Positions 13,671 through 22,331 of a DNA stretch of 64,000 nucleotides are shown piece after piece; within the stretch, counting starts at the first letter, position 1; each line of letters opens with the position of its first letter. The position numbers and the translations under genes are program-made. A model generated the notes under the pieces. It was not told where the DNA came from, did not search any database, and was given only the letters and a program-made list of their open reading frames with translations. Origin of the DNA: Klebsiella aerogenes (GTDB lineage: Bacteria > Pseudomonadota > Gammaproteobacteria > Enterobacterales > Enterobacteriaceae); assembly GCA_029027985.1 (NCBI GenBank), contig CP119076.1, forward strand, positions 620,001 to 684,000, read 5' to 3'.

Positions 13671-13685
13671 GTTTCAATATGAAAC
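13671..13685. promoter_or_regulatory. Candidate DhaR site C (dhaD side)
   Basis: GTTTCA-ATA-TGAAAC, a perfect inverted repeat of the same form as site B, placed toward dhaD. A further half site, CTGTTTCAG, follows at about 13701. The rest of the 567-bp gap between dhaK and dhaD shows no gene. Confidence 0.5.
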
Positions 13686-13867
13686 GTATTAATTTTTTAT
13701 CTGTTTCAGATAAGAACAAAAAAGGGAAAAATTTTTTTCACCGTCGCTCGCCCTACAGTGACTGCATCGCTCCGGCAACGTCGCCGTTCCGCTAACGACA
13801 TCAGGCGCGGCGGCATGATGACCAGGGCTCACATGTCAACAGATGCACTTATTTGAGGGTGAAAGGA

Positions 13868-14965
13868 ATGCTAAAAGTTATTCAATCTCCAGCCAAATAT
13901 CTCCAGGGTCCTGATGCCGCCATGCTGTTTGGCGAATATGCCAAAAACCTGGCCGACAGCTTTTTTGTGATTGCCGATGACTTCGTGATGAAGTTGGCGG
14001 GCGACAAGGTATTGAACGGCCTGCATAGCCACAATATTAGCTGCCACGCGGAACGTTTTAACGGCGAGTGCAGCCATGCGGAAATCAACCGCCTGATCGC
14101 CATTCTCAAGCAGCACGGCTGTCGCGGCGTGGTCGGCATTGGCGGCGGAAAAACGCTCGATACCGCCAAGGCTATCGGTTACTACCAGAAGCTGCCGGTG
14201 GTGGTGATCCCCACGATCGCTTCAACCGATGCGCCGACCAGTGCGTTGTCGGTTATCTACACCGAAGCGGGTGAGTTTGAAGAGTATCTGATCTACCCGA
14301 AAAACCCGGATATGGTGGTGATGGATACGGCGATTATCGCTAAAGCGCCGGTACGCCTGCTGGTGGCCGGGATGGGCGATGCGCTTTCAACCTGGTTTGA
14401 AGCCAAAGCCTGTTTCGATGCGCGGGCGACCAGCATGGCGGGCGGACAGTCCACGGCGGCGGCCTTGAGCCTGGCGCGCCTGTGCTATGATACGCTGTTG
14501 GCGGAAGGCGAAAAGGCGCGGCTGGCGGCTCAGGCAGGCGTGGTGACGGATGCGCTGGAGCGCATTGTCGAAGCCAATACCTACCTTAGCGGTATCGGCT
14601 TTGAGAGCAGCGGTCTGGCCGGCGCGCACGCCATCCACAACGGTTTCACGATCCTCGAAGAGTGCCACCATCTCTATCACGGCGAAAAAGTCGCATTTGG
14701 CACGCTGGCGCAACTGGTGTTGCAAAACAGTCCGCTGGAAGAGATTGAAACCGTGATGGGCTTCTGCGAAAAAGTCGGCCTGCCGATCACCCTGGCGCAA
14801 CTGGGTGTGAAAGAGGGAATCGAAAGCAAAATTCACGCGGTAGCGAAAGCGACCTGCGCGGAAGGCGAGACCATCCACAATATGCCGTTCCCGGTCACGG
14901 CGGACAGCGTCTATGCCGCTATCCTCACCGCTGACCTGCTTGGGCAGCAGTGGCTGGCGCGCTAA
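13868..14965 (+). CDS. dhaD: Glycerol dehydrogenase DhaD
   Basis: A 365-aa iron/zinc-type alcohol dehydrogenase of the GldA family oxidising glycerol to dihydroxyacetone with NAD+. The NAD-binding motif GIGGGKTLDTAKA is near residue 94. The metal ligands are supplied by DALSTWFEA, AGAHAIHNG and HGEKVAFG. The ATG at 13868 gives MLKVIQSPAKYLQG, the usual start, with GAGGG 8-9 nt before it. It diverges from the kinase operon that uses its product and is followed by a terminator and dhaR. Confidence 0.95.
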   Translation: MLKVIQSPAKYLQGPDAAMLFGEYAKNLADSFFVIADDFVMKLAGDKVLNGLHSHNISCHAERFNGECSHAEINRLIAILKQHGCRGVVGIGGGKTLDTAKAIGYYQKLPVVVIPTIASTDAPTSALSVIYTEAGEFEEYLIYPKNPDMVVMDTAIIAKAPVRLLVAGMGDALSTWFEAKACFDARATSMAGGQSTAAALSLARLCYDTLLAEGEKARLAAQAGVVTDALERIVEANTYLSGIGFESSGLAGAHAIHNGFTILEECHHLYHGEKVAFGTLAQLVLQNSPLEEIETVMGFCEKVGLPITLAQLGVKEGIESKIHAVAKATCAEGETIHNMPFPVTADSVYAAILTADLLGQQWLAR

Positions 14966-15015
14966 TTCGTTCTCGCCTGGCCGAGACGCCGCAGCGCAAC
15001 GCGGCATGAACTTTC

Positions 15016-15044
15016 CCCTCCGGCAGCCGCTGCCGGAGGGTTTT
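15016..15044 (+). terminator. Rho-independent terminator of dhaD
   Basis: An 11-bp perfect stem, CCCTCCGGCAG / CTGCCGGAGGG, with a 3-nt loop followed by TTTT, between dhaD and dhaR. Confidence 0.88.
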
Positions 15045-15081
15045 GTCGTTTTAACTGTGTTAGCTACAGCGGAAAAGGGAT

Positions 15082-17013
15082 ATGACTGTTCAGACTCAGG
15101 GCGCGGAAAATGAAGTTTCGGCTGTTATCAGCCAGTCGTGGCATCGCTGCAGCAAATTTATGCAGCGTGAAACCTGGCAGGCGCCGCATCAGGCGCAGGG
15201 GCTGACCTTTGAATCGATTTGCCGTCGCAAAACCGCGCTGCTGACTATCGGTCAGGCGGCGCTGGAAGATGCGTGGGAGTTTATGGCCAACCGCCCCTGC
15301 GCGCTGTTCATCCTCGATGAGTCGGCCTGTATTCTGAGCCGCTGCGGTCACCCGCAGACCCTGGATCAACTGGCTGAATTGGGATTCCGCGACGGCAGCT
15401 ACTGCGCGGAGAGCATCATCGGTACCTGCGCGCTGTCGCTGGCCTCAATGCTCGGCCAGCCGGTCAACACCGCTGGCGAGGAGCATTTTAAGCAGGCGCT
15501 GCGGCGCTGGTCGTTTAGTTCGACGCCGGTGTTTGATAATCATGGTCGCCTGTTTGGCTCTATTTCGCTGTGTTGTCTGGGCGAAGAGTGGGCCCCGGCG
15601 GATCTCTCGCTGACGCTGGCCATCGCGCGTGAAGTGGGTAACTCGCTGCTGACCGACAGCTTGCTGGCGGAGTCCAACCGCCACCTCAACCAGATGTACG
15701 GCCTGCTGGAAAGCATGGACGATGGGGTAATGGCGTGGAACGAGCAAGGGTTGCTGCAGTTTCTCAACGCACAGGCGGCGACGCAGCTGCATCTTGATAC
15801 CCAGGCAAGCCAGGGGCGAAATATCAACGAGTTGCTGACTCTGCCTGCGTTGCTGCGCCGCGCCATCAAGCATGCCCGCAGCCTCAATCATGTGGAAGTG
15901 ACCTTTGAGAGCCAGCATCAATTTATCGATGCGGTGATTACCCTTAAGCCTATCGTCGAAGAACAGGGCAATAGCTTTATTTTACTGCTCCACCCGGTGG
16001 AACAGATGCGCCAACTGATGACCAGCCAGTTGGGTAAAGTCAGCCATACTTTCGAGCAGATGTCGGCGGACGATCCGGAAACCCGGCGCTTGATCCACTT
16101 TGGCCGTCAGGCGGCGCGCGGCGCTTTCCCGGTGCTGTTGTGCGGTGAGGAAGGGGTCGGTAAAGAGCTGCTCAGCCAGGCGATTCATAACGAAAGCGAG
16201 CGCGCGCCGGGCCCGTATATCTCGGTAAACTGTCAGCGGTATGCCGACAGCGTGCTGGGGCAGGATTTTATGGGCAGCGCACCGACCGATGATGAAAACG
16301 GCCGCCTTAGCCGCCTTGAACTGGCCAACGGCGGCACGCTGTTCCTCGAGAAGATTGAGTATCTGGCCCCCGAACTGCAGTCGGCGTTGTTGCAGGTGAT
16401 TAAGCAAGGCGTGCTGACGCGTCTTGATGCCCGGCGGCTGATTCCGGTGGACGTTAAAGTCATCGCCACCACCACCGTCGAGCTCGCCAATTTGGTGGAG
16501 CAGAACCGCTTTAGCCGCCAGCTGTACTATGCGCTGCATTCGTTTGAGATTGCTATCCCGCCGCTGCGGGCGCGGCGCGGCAGCATTCCTTCGCTGGTGC
16601 ATAGTCGCCTGCGCCGCCTGGAAAAACGCTTTTCATCGCGCTTGAAGGTCGATGACGACGCGCTGGCGCAGCTGGTGGCCTATTCATGGCCGGGCAACGA
16701 CTTTGAGCTTAACAGCATTATCGAAAATATCGCGATGAGCAGTGATAACGGCCATATTCGCTTGAGCAATCTGCCCGAACATCTCTTTTCTACCCATCCA
16801 GGCAACGAGACGGCCTCCTCGCTGTCGCCATCCAGCCTGACTTTTAGCGCTATTGAGAAAGAAGCAATTATCCACGCGGCGAGAGTGACCAGCGGGCGGG
16901 TGCAGGAGATGTCGCAGTTGCTGAATATCGGCCGTACCACGCTGTGGCGTAAGATGAAGCAGTACGATATCGACGCCGGTCAGTTTAAGCGTCGGGCGCA
17001 GAATAAGGGTTAA
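15082..17013 (+). CDS. dhaR: DhaR, enhancer-binding-type activator of the dha genes
   Basis: A 643-aa transcription activator. There is an N-terminal GAF-like sensory region to about residue 200 and a PAS-like segment (MYGLLESMDDGVMAWNEQG) to about 310. An AAA+ domain from about 330 to 560 has Walker A GEEGVGKE near 354-361. A Fis-type helix-turn-helix covers the last 45 residues (VQEMSQLLNIGRTTLWRKMK). The GAFTGA loop needed to contact sigma-54 is absent (the region reads DFMGSAPTDDENGRL), and Walker B is altered to GGTLFLEKIE. This fits what is known of E. coli DhaR, which acts at sigma-70 promoters and is controlled by DhaK and DhaL. Confidence 0.94.
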   Translation: MTVQTQGAENEVSAVISQSWHRCSKFMQRETWQAPHQAQGLTFESICRRKTALLTIGQAALEDAWEFMANRPCALFILDESACILSRCGHPQTLDQLAELGFRDGSYCAESIIGTCALSLASMLGQPVNTAGEEHFKQALRRWSFSSTPVFDNHGRLFGSISLCCLGEEWAPADLSLTLAIAREVGNSLLTDSLLAESNRHLNQMYGLLESMDDGVMAWNEQGLLQFLNAQAATQLHLDTQASQGRNINELLTLPALLRRAIKHARSLNHVEVTFESQHQFIDAVITLKPIVEEQGNSFILLLHPVEQMRQLMTSQLGKVSHTFEQMSADDPETRRLIHFGRQAARGAFPVLLCGEEGVGKELLSQAIHNESERAPGPYISVNCQRYADSVLGQDFMGSAPTDDENGRLSRLELANGGTLFLEKIEYLAPELQSALLQVIKQGVLTRLDARRLIPVDVKVIATTTVELANLVEQNRFSRQLYYALHSFEIAIPPLRARRGSIPSLVHSRLRRLEKRFSSRLKVDDDALAQLVAYSWPGNDFELNSIIENIAMSSDNGHIRLSNLPEHLFSTHPGNETASSLSPSSLTFSAIEKEAIIHAARVTSGRVQEMSQLLNIGRTTLWRKMKQYDIDAGQFKRRAQNKG

Positions 17014-17023
17014 GCCGGCGGTG

Positions 17024-17719
17024 TTAATATTTTTCCGGCAGCTCGTTGGCGATATCGATGAGCTCGCCGTTTTTCATCGTGATATAGCCGCCGTTTTTCA
17101 GATCGGAAAGTACCTGGAACAGATAGCTGCGCGACATTTTGGTGCGCCGGAGGATGAAGTTCGCCAGAATCGGGTCGTGTAATACGCCCTCATTTTTCTG
17201 TTTTAGGTAGCGGTAAATCATTGAGCGGATGGCAAAGTAACGGGTACCAATTGCCCTTTCGTCATGGGCATCGAGCAAAAACGCCAGGGTGATGGCCGTC
17301 ATGTTCATCAGCAAAGTGAATTTATCGGGTTGGGTAAAATGCTTCTCAAAATATGCCAGGTTGCAGCTGAACACTTTGACGTTCTTTTTGGCGGTATAGT
17401 GCAGTTGAATGCCAGGACCATAGTTTTCGACAATGCCAAAAAACATCCCCTTGATACCCTTACCAATCTGAAATAGCTTCTGTGTTTGCGTTTTACGCTT
17501 TTCCGGCGTGAGAACAAAGTTGTGCTCTTGCATTTCAACGGCAATAACGCCTTCGAGGACGATCATAATTTCGTCTTCGCCAAGGGTAAAATGTGTTTCA
17601 TCGGCAATTTGGCGGGTATTATTACTGTTAGTTAATGAGTTTATCGCCTTTATATTTTTTAAGATCATCTTATTATATTCATCGATGATGTGGAAATAGG
17701 GCGTTTGCGTACGACTCAT
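17024..17719 (-). CDS. IprA/YaiV-like regulator, copy 1
   Basis: A 231-aa protein with a cyclic-nucleotide-binding-like beta-barrel in the middle (GEDEIMIVLEGVIAVEM, LFQIGKGIKGMFFGIVENYG) and a winged helix-turn-helix at the C-terminus (RRTKMSRSYLFQVLSDLK, GGYITMKNGELIDI, ending LPEKY). The C-terminal module matches the form of E. coli YaiV and Salmonella IprA, a family affecting peroxide resistance; ligand and targets are unknown. The start is supported by GGAG. It is a paralogue of the regulator at 22332: about half the residues match and the central IGKGI and TAKKNVK blocks are shared. It is divergent from the sulfatase gene across 493 bp and markedly AT-rich compared with dhaR. Confidence 0.8.
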   Translation of the reverse strand: MSRTQTPYFHIIDEYNKMILKNIKAINSLTNSNNTRQIADETHFTLGEDEIMIVLEGVIAVEMQEHNFVLTPEKRKTQTQKLFQIGKGIKGMFFGIVENYGPGIQLHYTAKKNVKVFSCNLAYFEKHFTQPDKFTLLMNMTAITLAFLLDAHDERAIGTRYFAIRSMIYRYLKQKNEGVLHDPILANFILRRTKMSRSYLFQVLSDLKNGGYITMKNGELIDIANELPEKY

Positions 17720-18212
17720 TTTTTCTCCGGGCTTAATTCTACAGCTTTATTACTGCTTACTCTTTCATAAGGCTGACTCTTTATATTCTAAGATGGTGAA
17801 GAGTTACGCCTAATACAAAGTATCTAAATTTAAAAGCTAACGCCAGATGCCAGACTTCACTTTTATAGTCCGTTAACGGACTGTTCCGTCGTTCTTTTTA
17901 AAACACTCACTTAGACTGTTTGAGTGGGTAGTTGGTTTTCTTTTTTTAGCAACCAGGAATCTACCTGAATATCGAAATGCGATGAAAGTAGTATTGCTTT
18001 TACAACAGGTTTCTTTAGTGGAACCGTGACGGTGATTGGCACTGCCAAACCGGAAAAATAAAAATAGAACATGTGGATTTTTATTGGGTTATCTACTTCA
18101 CTTGATCGGAGTCATCTCTATTGTTGAGCTTTAACCAATCTTTCAAAGCCTGTCTGACATTCACCAAATCATCAGTGGAATCAGGCATATTCTGAGCGAT
18201 GAGGTCTAAAAT
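17720..18212. promoter_or_regulatory. Intergenic control region of the sulfatase cassette
   Basis: A 493-bp AT-rich gap between the divergent regulator and sulfatase genes with no convincing coding frame. It holds a perfect 16-bp palindrome, AGTCCGTTAACGGACT (17867-17882), and an inverted repeat CACTCA...TGAGTG (17904-17909 and 17921-17926). Either could be a site for the neighbouring regulators; this is inference from symmetry and position. Confidence 0.45.
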
Positions 18213-19901
18213 ATGAATAAAAAGTACAAGGGCATCGGCGTGCTGGCATTTGCCGCCGGTTCGTTATTACCCGGCGCGGCGGCCCATGCTGCCGATCAAA
18301 ATGCGGCGGGCGCTGGTGATGGTGCGGCAAAGAAACCCAATATCATTTTGATCGTCTCCGATGACACCGGTTATGGCGATCTCGGCGTCTACGGCGGCGG
18401 CGAAGGCCGCGGTATGCCAACGCCAAACCTCGACAAGATGGCCGATGAAGGGATGACCTTTTTTGACTTCTATGGTCAGCCGAGTAGTACTCCTGGCCGT
18501 GCCGCGATGCAGACCGGGCGAATTCCAAACCGTAGCGGCATGACTACCGTAGCCTTCCAGGGACAGGGCGGCGGTTTGCCGAAAGAAGAGTGGACATTGG
18601 CTTCGGTGCTGAAAACCGGCGGTTATAAAACCTTCTTTACCGGTAAATGGCACCTTGGCGAAGCGGATTACGCACTGCCGAATGCCCAGGGTTATGACGA
18701 AATGAAATACGTCGGCCTCTATCATCTGAACGCCTATACCTACGCCGACCCGACCTGGTTCCCGGATATGGATCCTAAACTGCGGGAAATGTTTGCCCGC
18801 GTCACTCGTGGCGCGCTTTCCGGTAAGGCGGGAGAAGCGCCGAAAGAAGATTTCAAAATCAACGGTCAGTATGTGAATACTCCGGTGGTGGATGGCAAAG
18901 AGGGTGTGGTGGGGATTCCATTCTTCGATCGCTACGTCGAGAAGGCTTCGCTGGACTATCTTGAAGCGAATGCGAAATCTTCTGAACCGTTCTTCATGAG
19001 CATCAACTTTATGAAGAATCACCAGCCGAACATGCCGGATCCGGACTACGTCGGCAAGTCGATGTCGAAGAGCAAATATGCCGATTCGATGGTGGAAATG
19101 GATGCCCGCGTTGGCCACATCATGGATAAGCTGCGCGAACTGGGGCTCGATAAAAACACTCTGGTGGTGTGGACTACTGATAATGGTGCCTGGCAGGACG
19201 TCTATCCGGATGCGGGTTATACGCCGTTCCGCGGCACCAAGGGGACCGATCGCGAAGGCGGCAGCCGCGTACCGGCTATCGCCTGGTGGCCTGGCAAGAT
19301 TAAGGATCACAGCCGTAATCACGATATCGTCGGTGGCCTCGATCTGATGGCAACCTTCGCGTCTGTCGCCGGGATTAAATTACCGACCAAAGACCGCGCC
19401 GGGCAGCCGATTATTTTCGACAGTTACGATATTTCACCGGTGCTGTTCGGCACAGGCAAGGACCCGCGTACTTCCTGGTTCTACTTCACTGAAAACGAGC
19501 TGACCCCAGGCGCGGCGCGCGTTGGCCACTATAAAGCCGTGTTTAACCTGCGCGGGGATAACGGCGTGAAGACTGGCGGCCTGGCGGTGGATTCCAACCT
19601 CGGTTGGAAAGGGCCGGAATCCTATGTGGCGACCGTGCCGCAGATTTTCGACCTCTGGCAGGATCCGCAGGAACGTTACGATATCTTTATGAACAACTAT
19701 ACCGAGCATACCTGGACGCTGGTGACCTTCAACGAAGCCATCGCCAACCTGATGAAAACTTACGTCGAATATCCGCCGCGCAAGCCGCAGAGCGAGGGCT
19801 ACAGCGGGCCGATTACCCTGTCGCAGTATCAACGCTTTAGCAATGTCCGTGAGCAGTTGAAACAAGAAGGGTTCCAGTTGGCGATGCCGACCGGCAACTA
19901 A
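18213..19901 (+). CDS. atsA: Periplasmic Ser-type sulfatase
   Basis: A 562-aa alkaline-phosphatase-superfamily sulfatase hydrolysing sulfate esters; the natural substrate is unknown. A Sec signal peptide covers about residues 1-27 (cleavage after AHA). The metal-binding aspartates are in IVSDDTGYGD (50-51). The sulfatase signature is S92-T-P-G-R96 followed by AAMQTG, so the formylglycine would come from Ser, with Gly at the usually Ser/Ala fourth position. GKWHLG and WTTDNGAW are further family motifs. It differs from the SAPAR-type Klebsiella AtsA, so the symbol is by family only. The start has GAGG 8 nt upstream. It is followed by its probable maturase. Confidence 0.88.
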   Translation: MNKKYKGIGVLAFAAGSLLPGAAAHAADQNAAGAGDGAAKKPNIILIVSDDTGYGDLGVYGGGEGRGMPTPNLDKMADEGMTFFDFYGQPSSTPGRAAMQTGRIPNRSGMTTVAFQGQGGGLPKEEWTLASVLKTGGYKTFFTGKWHLGEADYALPNAQGYDEMKYVGLYHLNAYTYADPTWFPDMDPKLREMFARVTRGALSGKAGEAPKEDFKINGQYVNTPVVDGKEGVVGIPFFDRYVEKASLDYLEANAKSSEPFFMSINFMKNHQPNMPDPDYVGKSMSKSKYADSMVEMDARVGHIMDKLRELGLDKNTLVVWTTDNGAWQDVYPDAGYTPFRGTKGTDREGGSRVPAIAWWPGKIKDHSRNHDIVGGLDLMATFASVAGIKLPTKDRAGQPIIFDSYDISPVLFGTGKDPRTSWFYFTENELTPGAARVGHYKAVFNLRGDNGVKTGGLAVDSNLGWKGPESYVATVPQIFDLWQDPQERYDIFMNNYTEHTWTLVTFNEAIANLMKTYVEYPPRKPQSEGYSGPITLSQYQRFSNVREQLKQEGFQLAMPTGN

Positions 19902-19910
19902 AATGACATT

Positions 19911-19937
19911 GGCCCGGGCGTGGTGTCCGGGCCTTTT
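19911..19937 (+). terminator. Intercistronic terminator/attenuator between sulfatase and maturase genes
   Basis: A 7-bp GC-only stem, GGCCCGG / CCGGGCC, with a 9-nt loop followed by TTTT, lies 9 nt after the sulfatase stop and 36 nt before the maturase start. It would lower expression of the catalytic maturase relative to the sulfatase. Attenuation is inferred. Confidence 0.7.
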
Positions 19938-19973
19938 GCTGTTGTGAGCATTCTTTGAGATGGGTTCTGGTCG

Positions 19974-21236
19974 ATGAAAAAAAGCACTACTATTCCATTA
20001 ACGCCATTGCAGAACCAGGGGCGTTATCTGCCTGCCTATAAACGTCGTTATCACATGATGGCGAAACCCAGTGGTTCTACCTGCAATCTGGACTGTAACT
20101 ACTGTTTTTATCTGCATAAAGAGCAACTTCTGCATCAGCCGCACGACAAAGGGATGAGCGATGAGGTGCTGGAGAATTTTATTCGTCAGTACATTCAAAG
20201 TCAGGACGGCGAAGAAATTATTTTCTCCTGGCAGGGCGGCGAACCGACCCTGATGGGACTGGAGTTTTTCGAGAAAGTCGTTGAGCTGCAAAAGAAATAT
20301 CAGCCCAAACACCAGCGTATTGAGAACGATCTGCAGACCAACGGCGTGTTGATTAACGATAAGTGGGCCGCCTTTCTGAAGCGGCATAACTTCCTGGTTG
20401 GGGTATCGATCGACGGTCCGCGCGAGATCCACGATCGCTTTCGTGTGACGCGCAGCGGTAAACCGACCTTCGATAAAGTCATGGAGGGCATTGCGGCGTT
20501 GAAGCGACACGGCGTGCCATTTAACGCCCTTGCGGTCGTCAACCGGGTGAATGCCCGCTTCCCGCGTGAGGTCTACCGTTTTCTCACCCGCGAATTAGGC
20601 GCGACCTATATCCAGTTTACACCCTGTGTGGAAGCCGCCGAGTTTAAAACCACCGCACCGCAGTTCTGGCGTGAAGAGACAATCCCCATCACCGGCAGTC
20701 GTCGGGCGAAACCGGGCGATCTGGATTCGATCGTCACCGACTGGTCGGTAGACCCGGACGACTGGGGGCAGTTTCTGACCGAAGCCTTTGATGAATGGAC
20801 AACCCACGATCTGGGGCGCGTGCAGGTCAACTTGTTCGAAACCGCTGTGGTGCAGACCATGGGACTCCCTTCCCAGCTGTGCATTACTGCGCCGTTTTGC
20901 GGTAAGGCGCTGGCGATTGAGAAAAACGGTGACGTCTACTCGTGCGATCATTACGTCTACCCTGAATATAAGCTCGGCAATATTAAGGCGCATAAGTTGG
21001 CGCATATGGTCTTTTCCGAGCGACAGAAAGTCTTCGGCATGGGCAAAAAAGAGACGCTGCCAGCCTACTGTAAAAGCTGCCCGCATTTGAATCTGTGCTG
21101 GGGTGAATGTCCGAAAAACCGCATCGTGCGCGCCCCGGACGGCGAAGAAGGGCTCAATTATTTGTGTCCAGGATTCCGCCATTTTTACGCGACGGTCAAA
21201 CCGACGCTGGAGAAAATCGCCGCGATGCTCAAGTAG
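19974..21236 (+). CDS. atsB: Anaerobic sulfatase-maturating enzyme (radical SAM)
   Basis: A 420-aa radical-SAM enzyme of the anSME/AtsB family that oxidises the active-site Ser (or Cys) of a sulfatase to C-alpha-formylglycine in the cytoplasm before export. The SAM [4Fe-4S] motif is C37-NLD-C41-NY-C44 (GSTCNLDCNYCFYLH). The GGEPTL motif follows. The C-terminal SPASM region carries many cysteines (FCGKAL, YSCDHYVYPEY, YCKSCPHLNLCWGECPKNR) for two auxiliary clusters. Its partner is most likely the Ser-type sulfatase immediately upstream. The ribosome-binding site is weak. Confidence 0.93.
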   Translation: MKKSTTIPLTPLQNQGRYLPAYKRRYHMMAKPSGSTCNLDCNYCFYLHKEQLLHQPHDKGMSDEVLENFIRQYIQSQDGEEIIFSWQGGEPTLMGLEFFEKVVELQKKYQPKHQRIENDLQTNGVLINDKWAAFLKRHNFLVGVSIDGPREIHDRFRVTRSGKPTFDKVMEGIAALKRHGVPFNALAVVNRVNARFPREVYRFLTRELGATYIQFTPCVEAAEFKTTAPQFWREETIPITGSRRAKPGDLDSIVTDWSVDPDDWGQFLTEAFDEWTTHDLGRVQVNLFETAVVQTMGLPSQLCITAPFCGKALAIEKNGDVYSCDHYVYPEYKLGNIKAHKLAHMVFSERQKVFGMGKKETLPAYCKSCPHLNLCWGECPKNRIVRAPDGEEGLNYLCPGFRHFYATVKPTLEKIAAMLK

Positions 21237-21272
21237 AGCCGGTCTCTGGCGGTGGAACACGAAGGATAAACA

Positions 21273-22268
21273 ATGAAAAAAACATTATTGATCAGCATGT
21301 TGATGATGAGTTTCGCCAGCGCGGCAAGTACCGACATGCTACCAGCATGGAAAGAGACGCCCGCGAAGCAGGCGATTGAACAATGGGTGCAGGGCGCGAC
21401 GCGTGAAGGCGACGCAGACTTTATTCCGCTTGATAAGCGCTATGTGGTTTTTGATAACGACGGCACCCTGTGGCCGGAAGCGCCGCTCACCTTCCAGCTG
21501 CAGTTTGCGGTGGATGAAGTGAAACGGCTGGCGCCCGAACATCCGGAGTGGAAAAAAGATCCGATCGTCAACGCCGTGCTGAACAATGACCTGAAAACGG
21601 TAGCGGCGGGCGGCGAAAAAGGGCTGCTCAAACTGCTGGCATTAACCCACAGCGGCATGACCACCGAGGAGTTTAGTCAGCGGGTCAGCGCATGGTTTGA
21701 CAGCCATCAGGATCAACGTACCGGCTGCCGCTATGACCAGTTGGGGTATCAGCCGATGCGCCAGCTGCTGGATTATCTGCGCGCCAATGGCTTTAAAACG
21801 TGGATCGTTTCCGGCGGCGGCATTGATTTTATGCGGGTGGCATCGGAAAAAATGTACGGCATCCCGCCGGAGCAGGTTATCGGTTCGTTCGCGCTCAGCG
21901 AGTTTAGCCTGACGGATAATGGCACCCAGCTTCGCAAAACGATGAAAGGCGCATTCAATGATGACGCCGCGGCCAAACCGGTGGCGATCCACCTGTTTAT
22001 GGGCCAGCGCCCGGTGGCGGCTTTCGGCAACAGCGATGGCGATCTGGCGATGTTGCAGTACACCGCGGCCAACCCGAGCTATAAAACCTTCGAGCTACTG
22101 GTGCATCATACCGATGCGGCGAGGGAGTATGCCTACGACAGCCATCCATCCGCTAGCGGCAAGCTGGTGAAAGGATTGACGGAGGCGAAGCAAAAAGGCT
22201 GGACCGTGGTCGATATGCAGAAAGATTGGAATACGGTATTCGATCCAGCGCAGTGTAAGACAAAATAG
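21273..22268 (+). CDS. Periplasmic HAD-family phosphatase
   Basis: A 331-aa haloacid-dehalogenase-superfamily hydrolase with an N-terminal signal peptide (MKKTLLISMLMMSFASA). Motif I is D61-N-D63-GTLW. Motif II is in TWIVSGGGIDF, and a late motif is in AFGNSDGDLAML, as in phosphoserine-phosphatase-like HADs. The substrate is unknown. It lies 36 nt after the maturase gene with a good AAGGA site and is probably co-transcribed with it. Sulfatase plus periplasmic phosphatase suggests scavenging of ester-linked sulfate and phosphate; that is inference. Confidence 0.85.
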   Translation: MKKTLLISMLMMSFASAASTDMLPAWKETPAKQAIEQWVQGATREGDADFIPLDKRYVVFDNDGTLWPEAPLTFQLQFAVDEVKRLAPEHPEWKKDPIVNAVLNNDLKTVAAGGEKGLLKLLALTHSGMTTEEFSQRVSAWFDSHQDQRTGCRYDQLGYQPMRQLLDYLRANGFKTWIVSGGGIDFMRVASEKMYGIPPEQVIGSFALSEFSLTDNGTQLRKTMKGAFNDDAAAKPVAIHLFMGQRPVAAFGNSDGDLAMLQYTAANPSYKTFELLVHHTDAAREYAYDSHPSASGKLVKGLTEAKQKGWTVVDMQKDWNTVFDPAQCKTK

Positions 22269-22331
22269 ACAAACCATCCTGTATTGCGCCGGGCGAACTG
22301 TGTTCTTTTAAAGGGTCATTAATGAGGCAAC

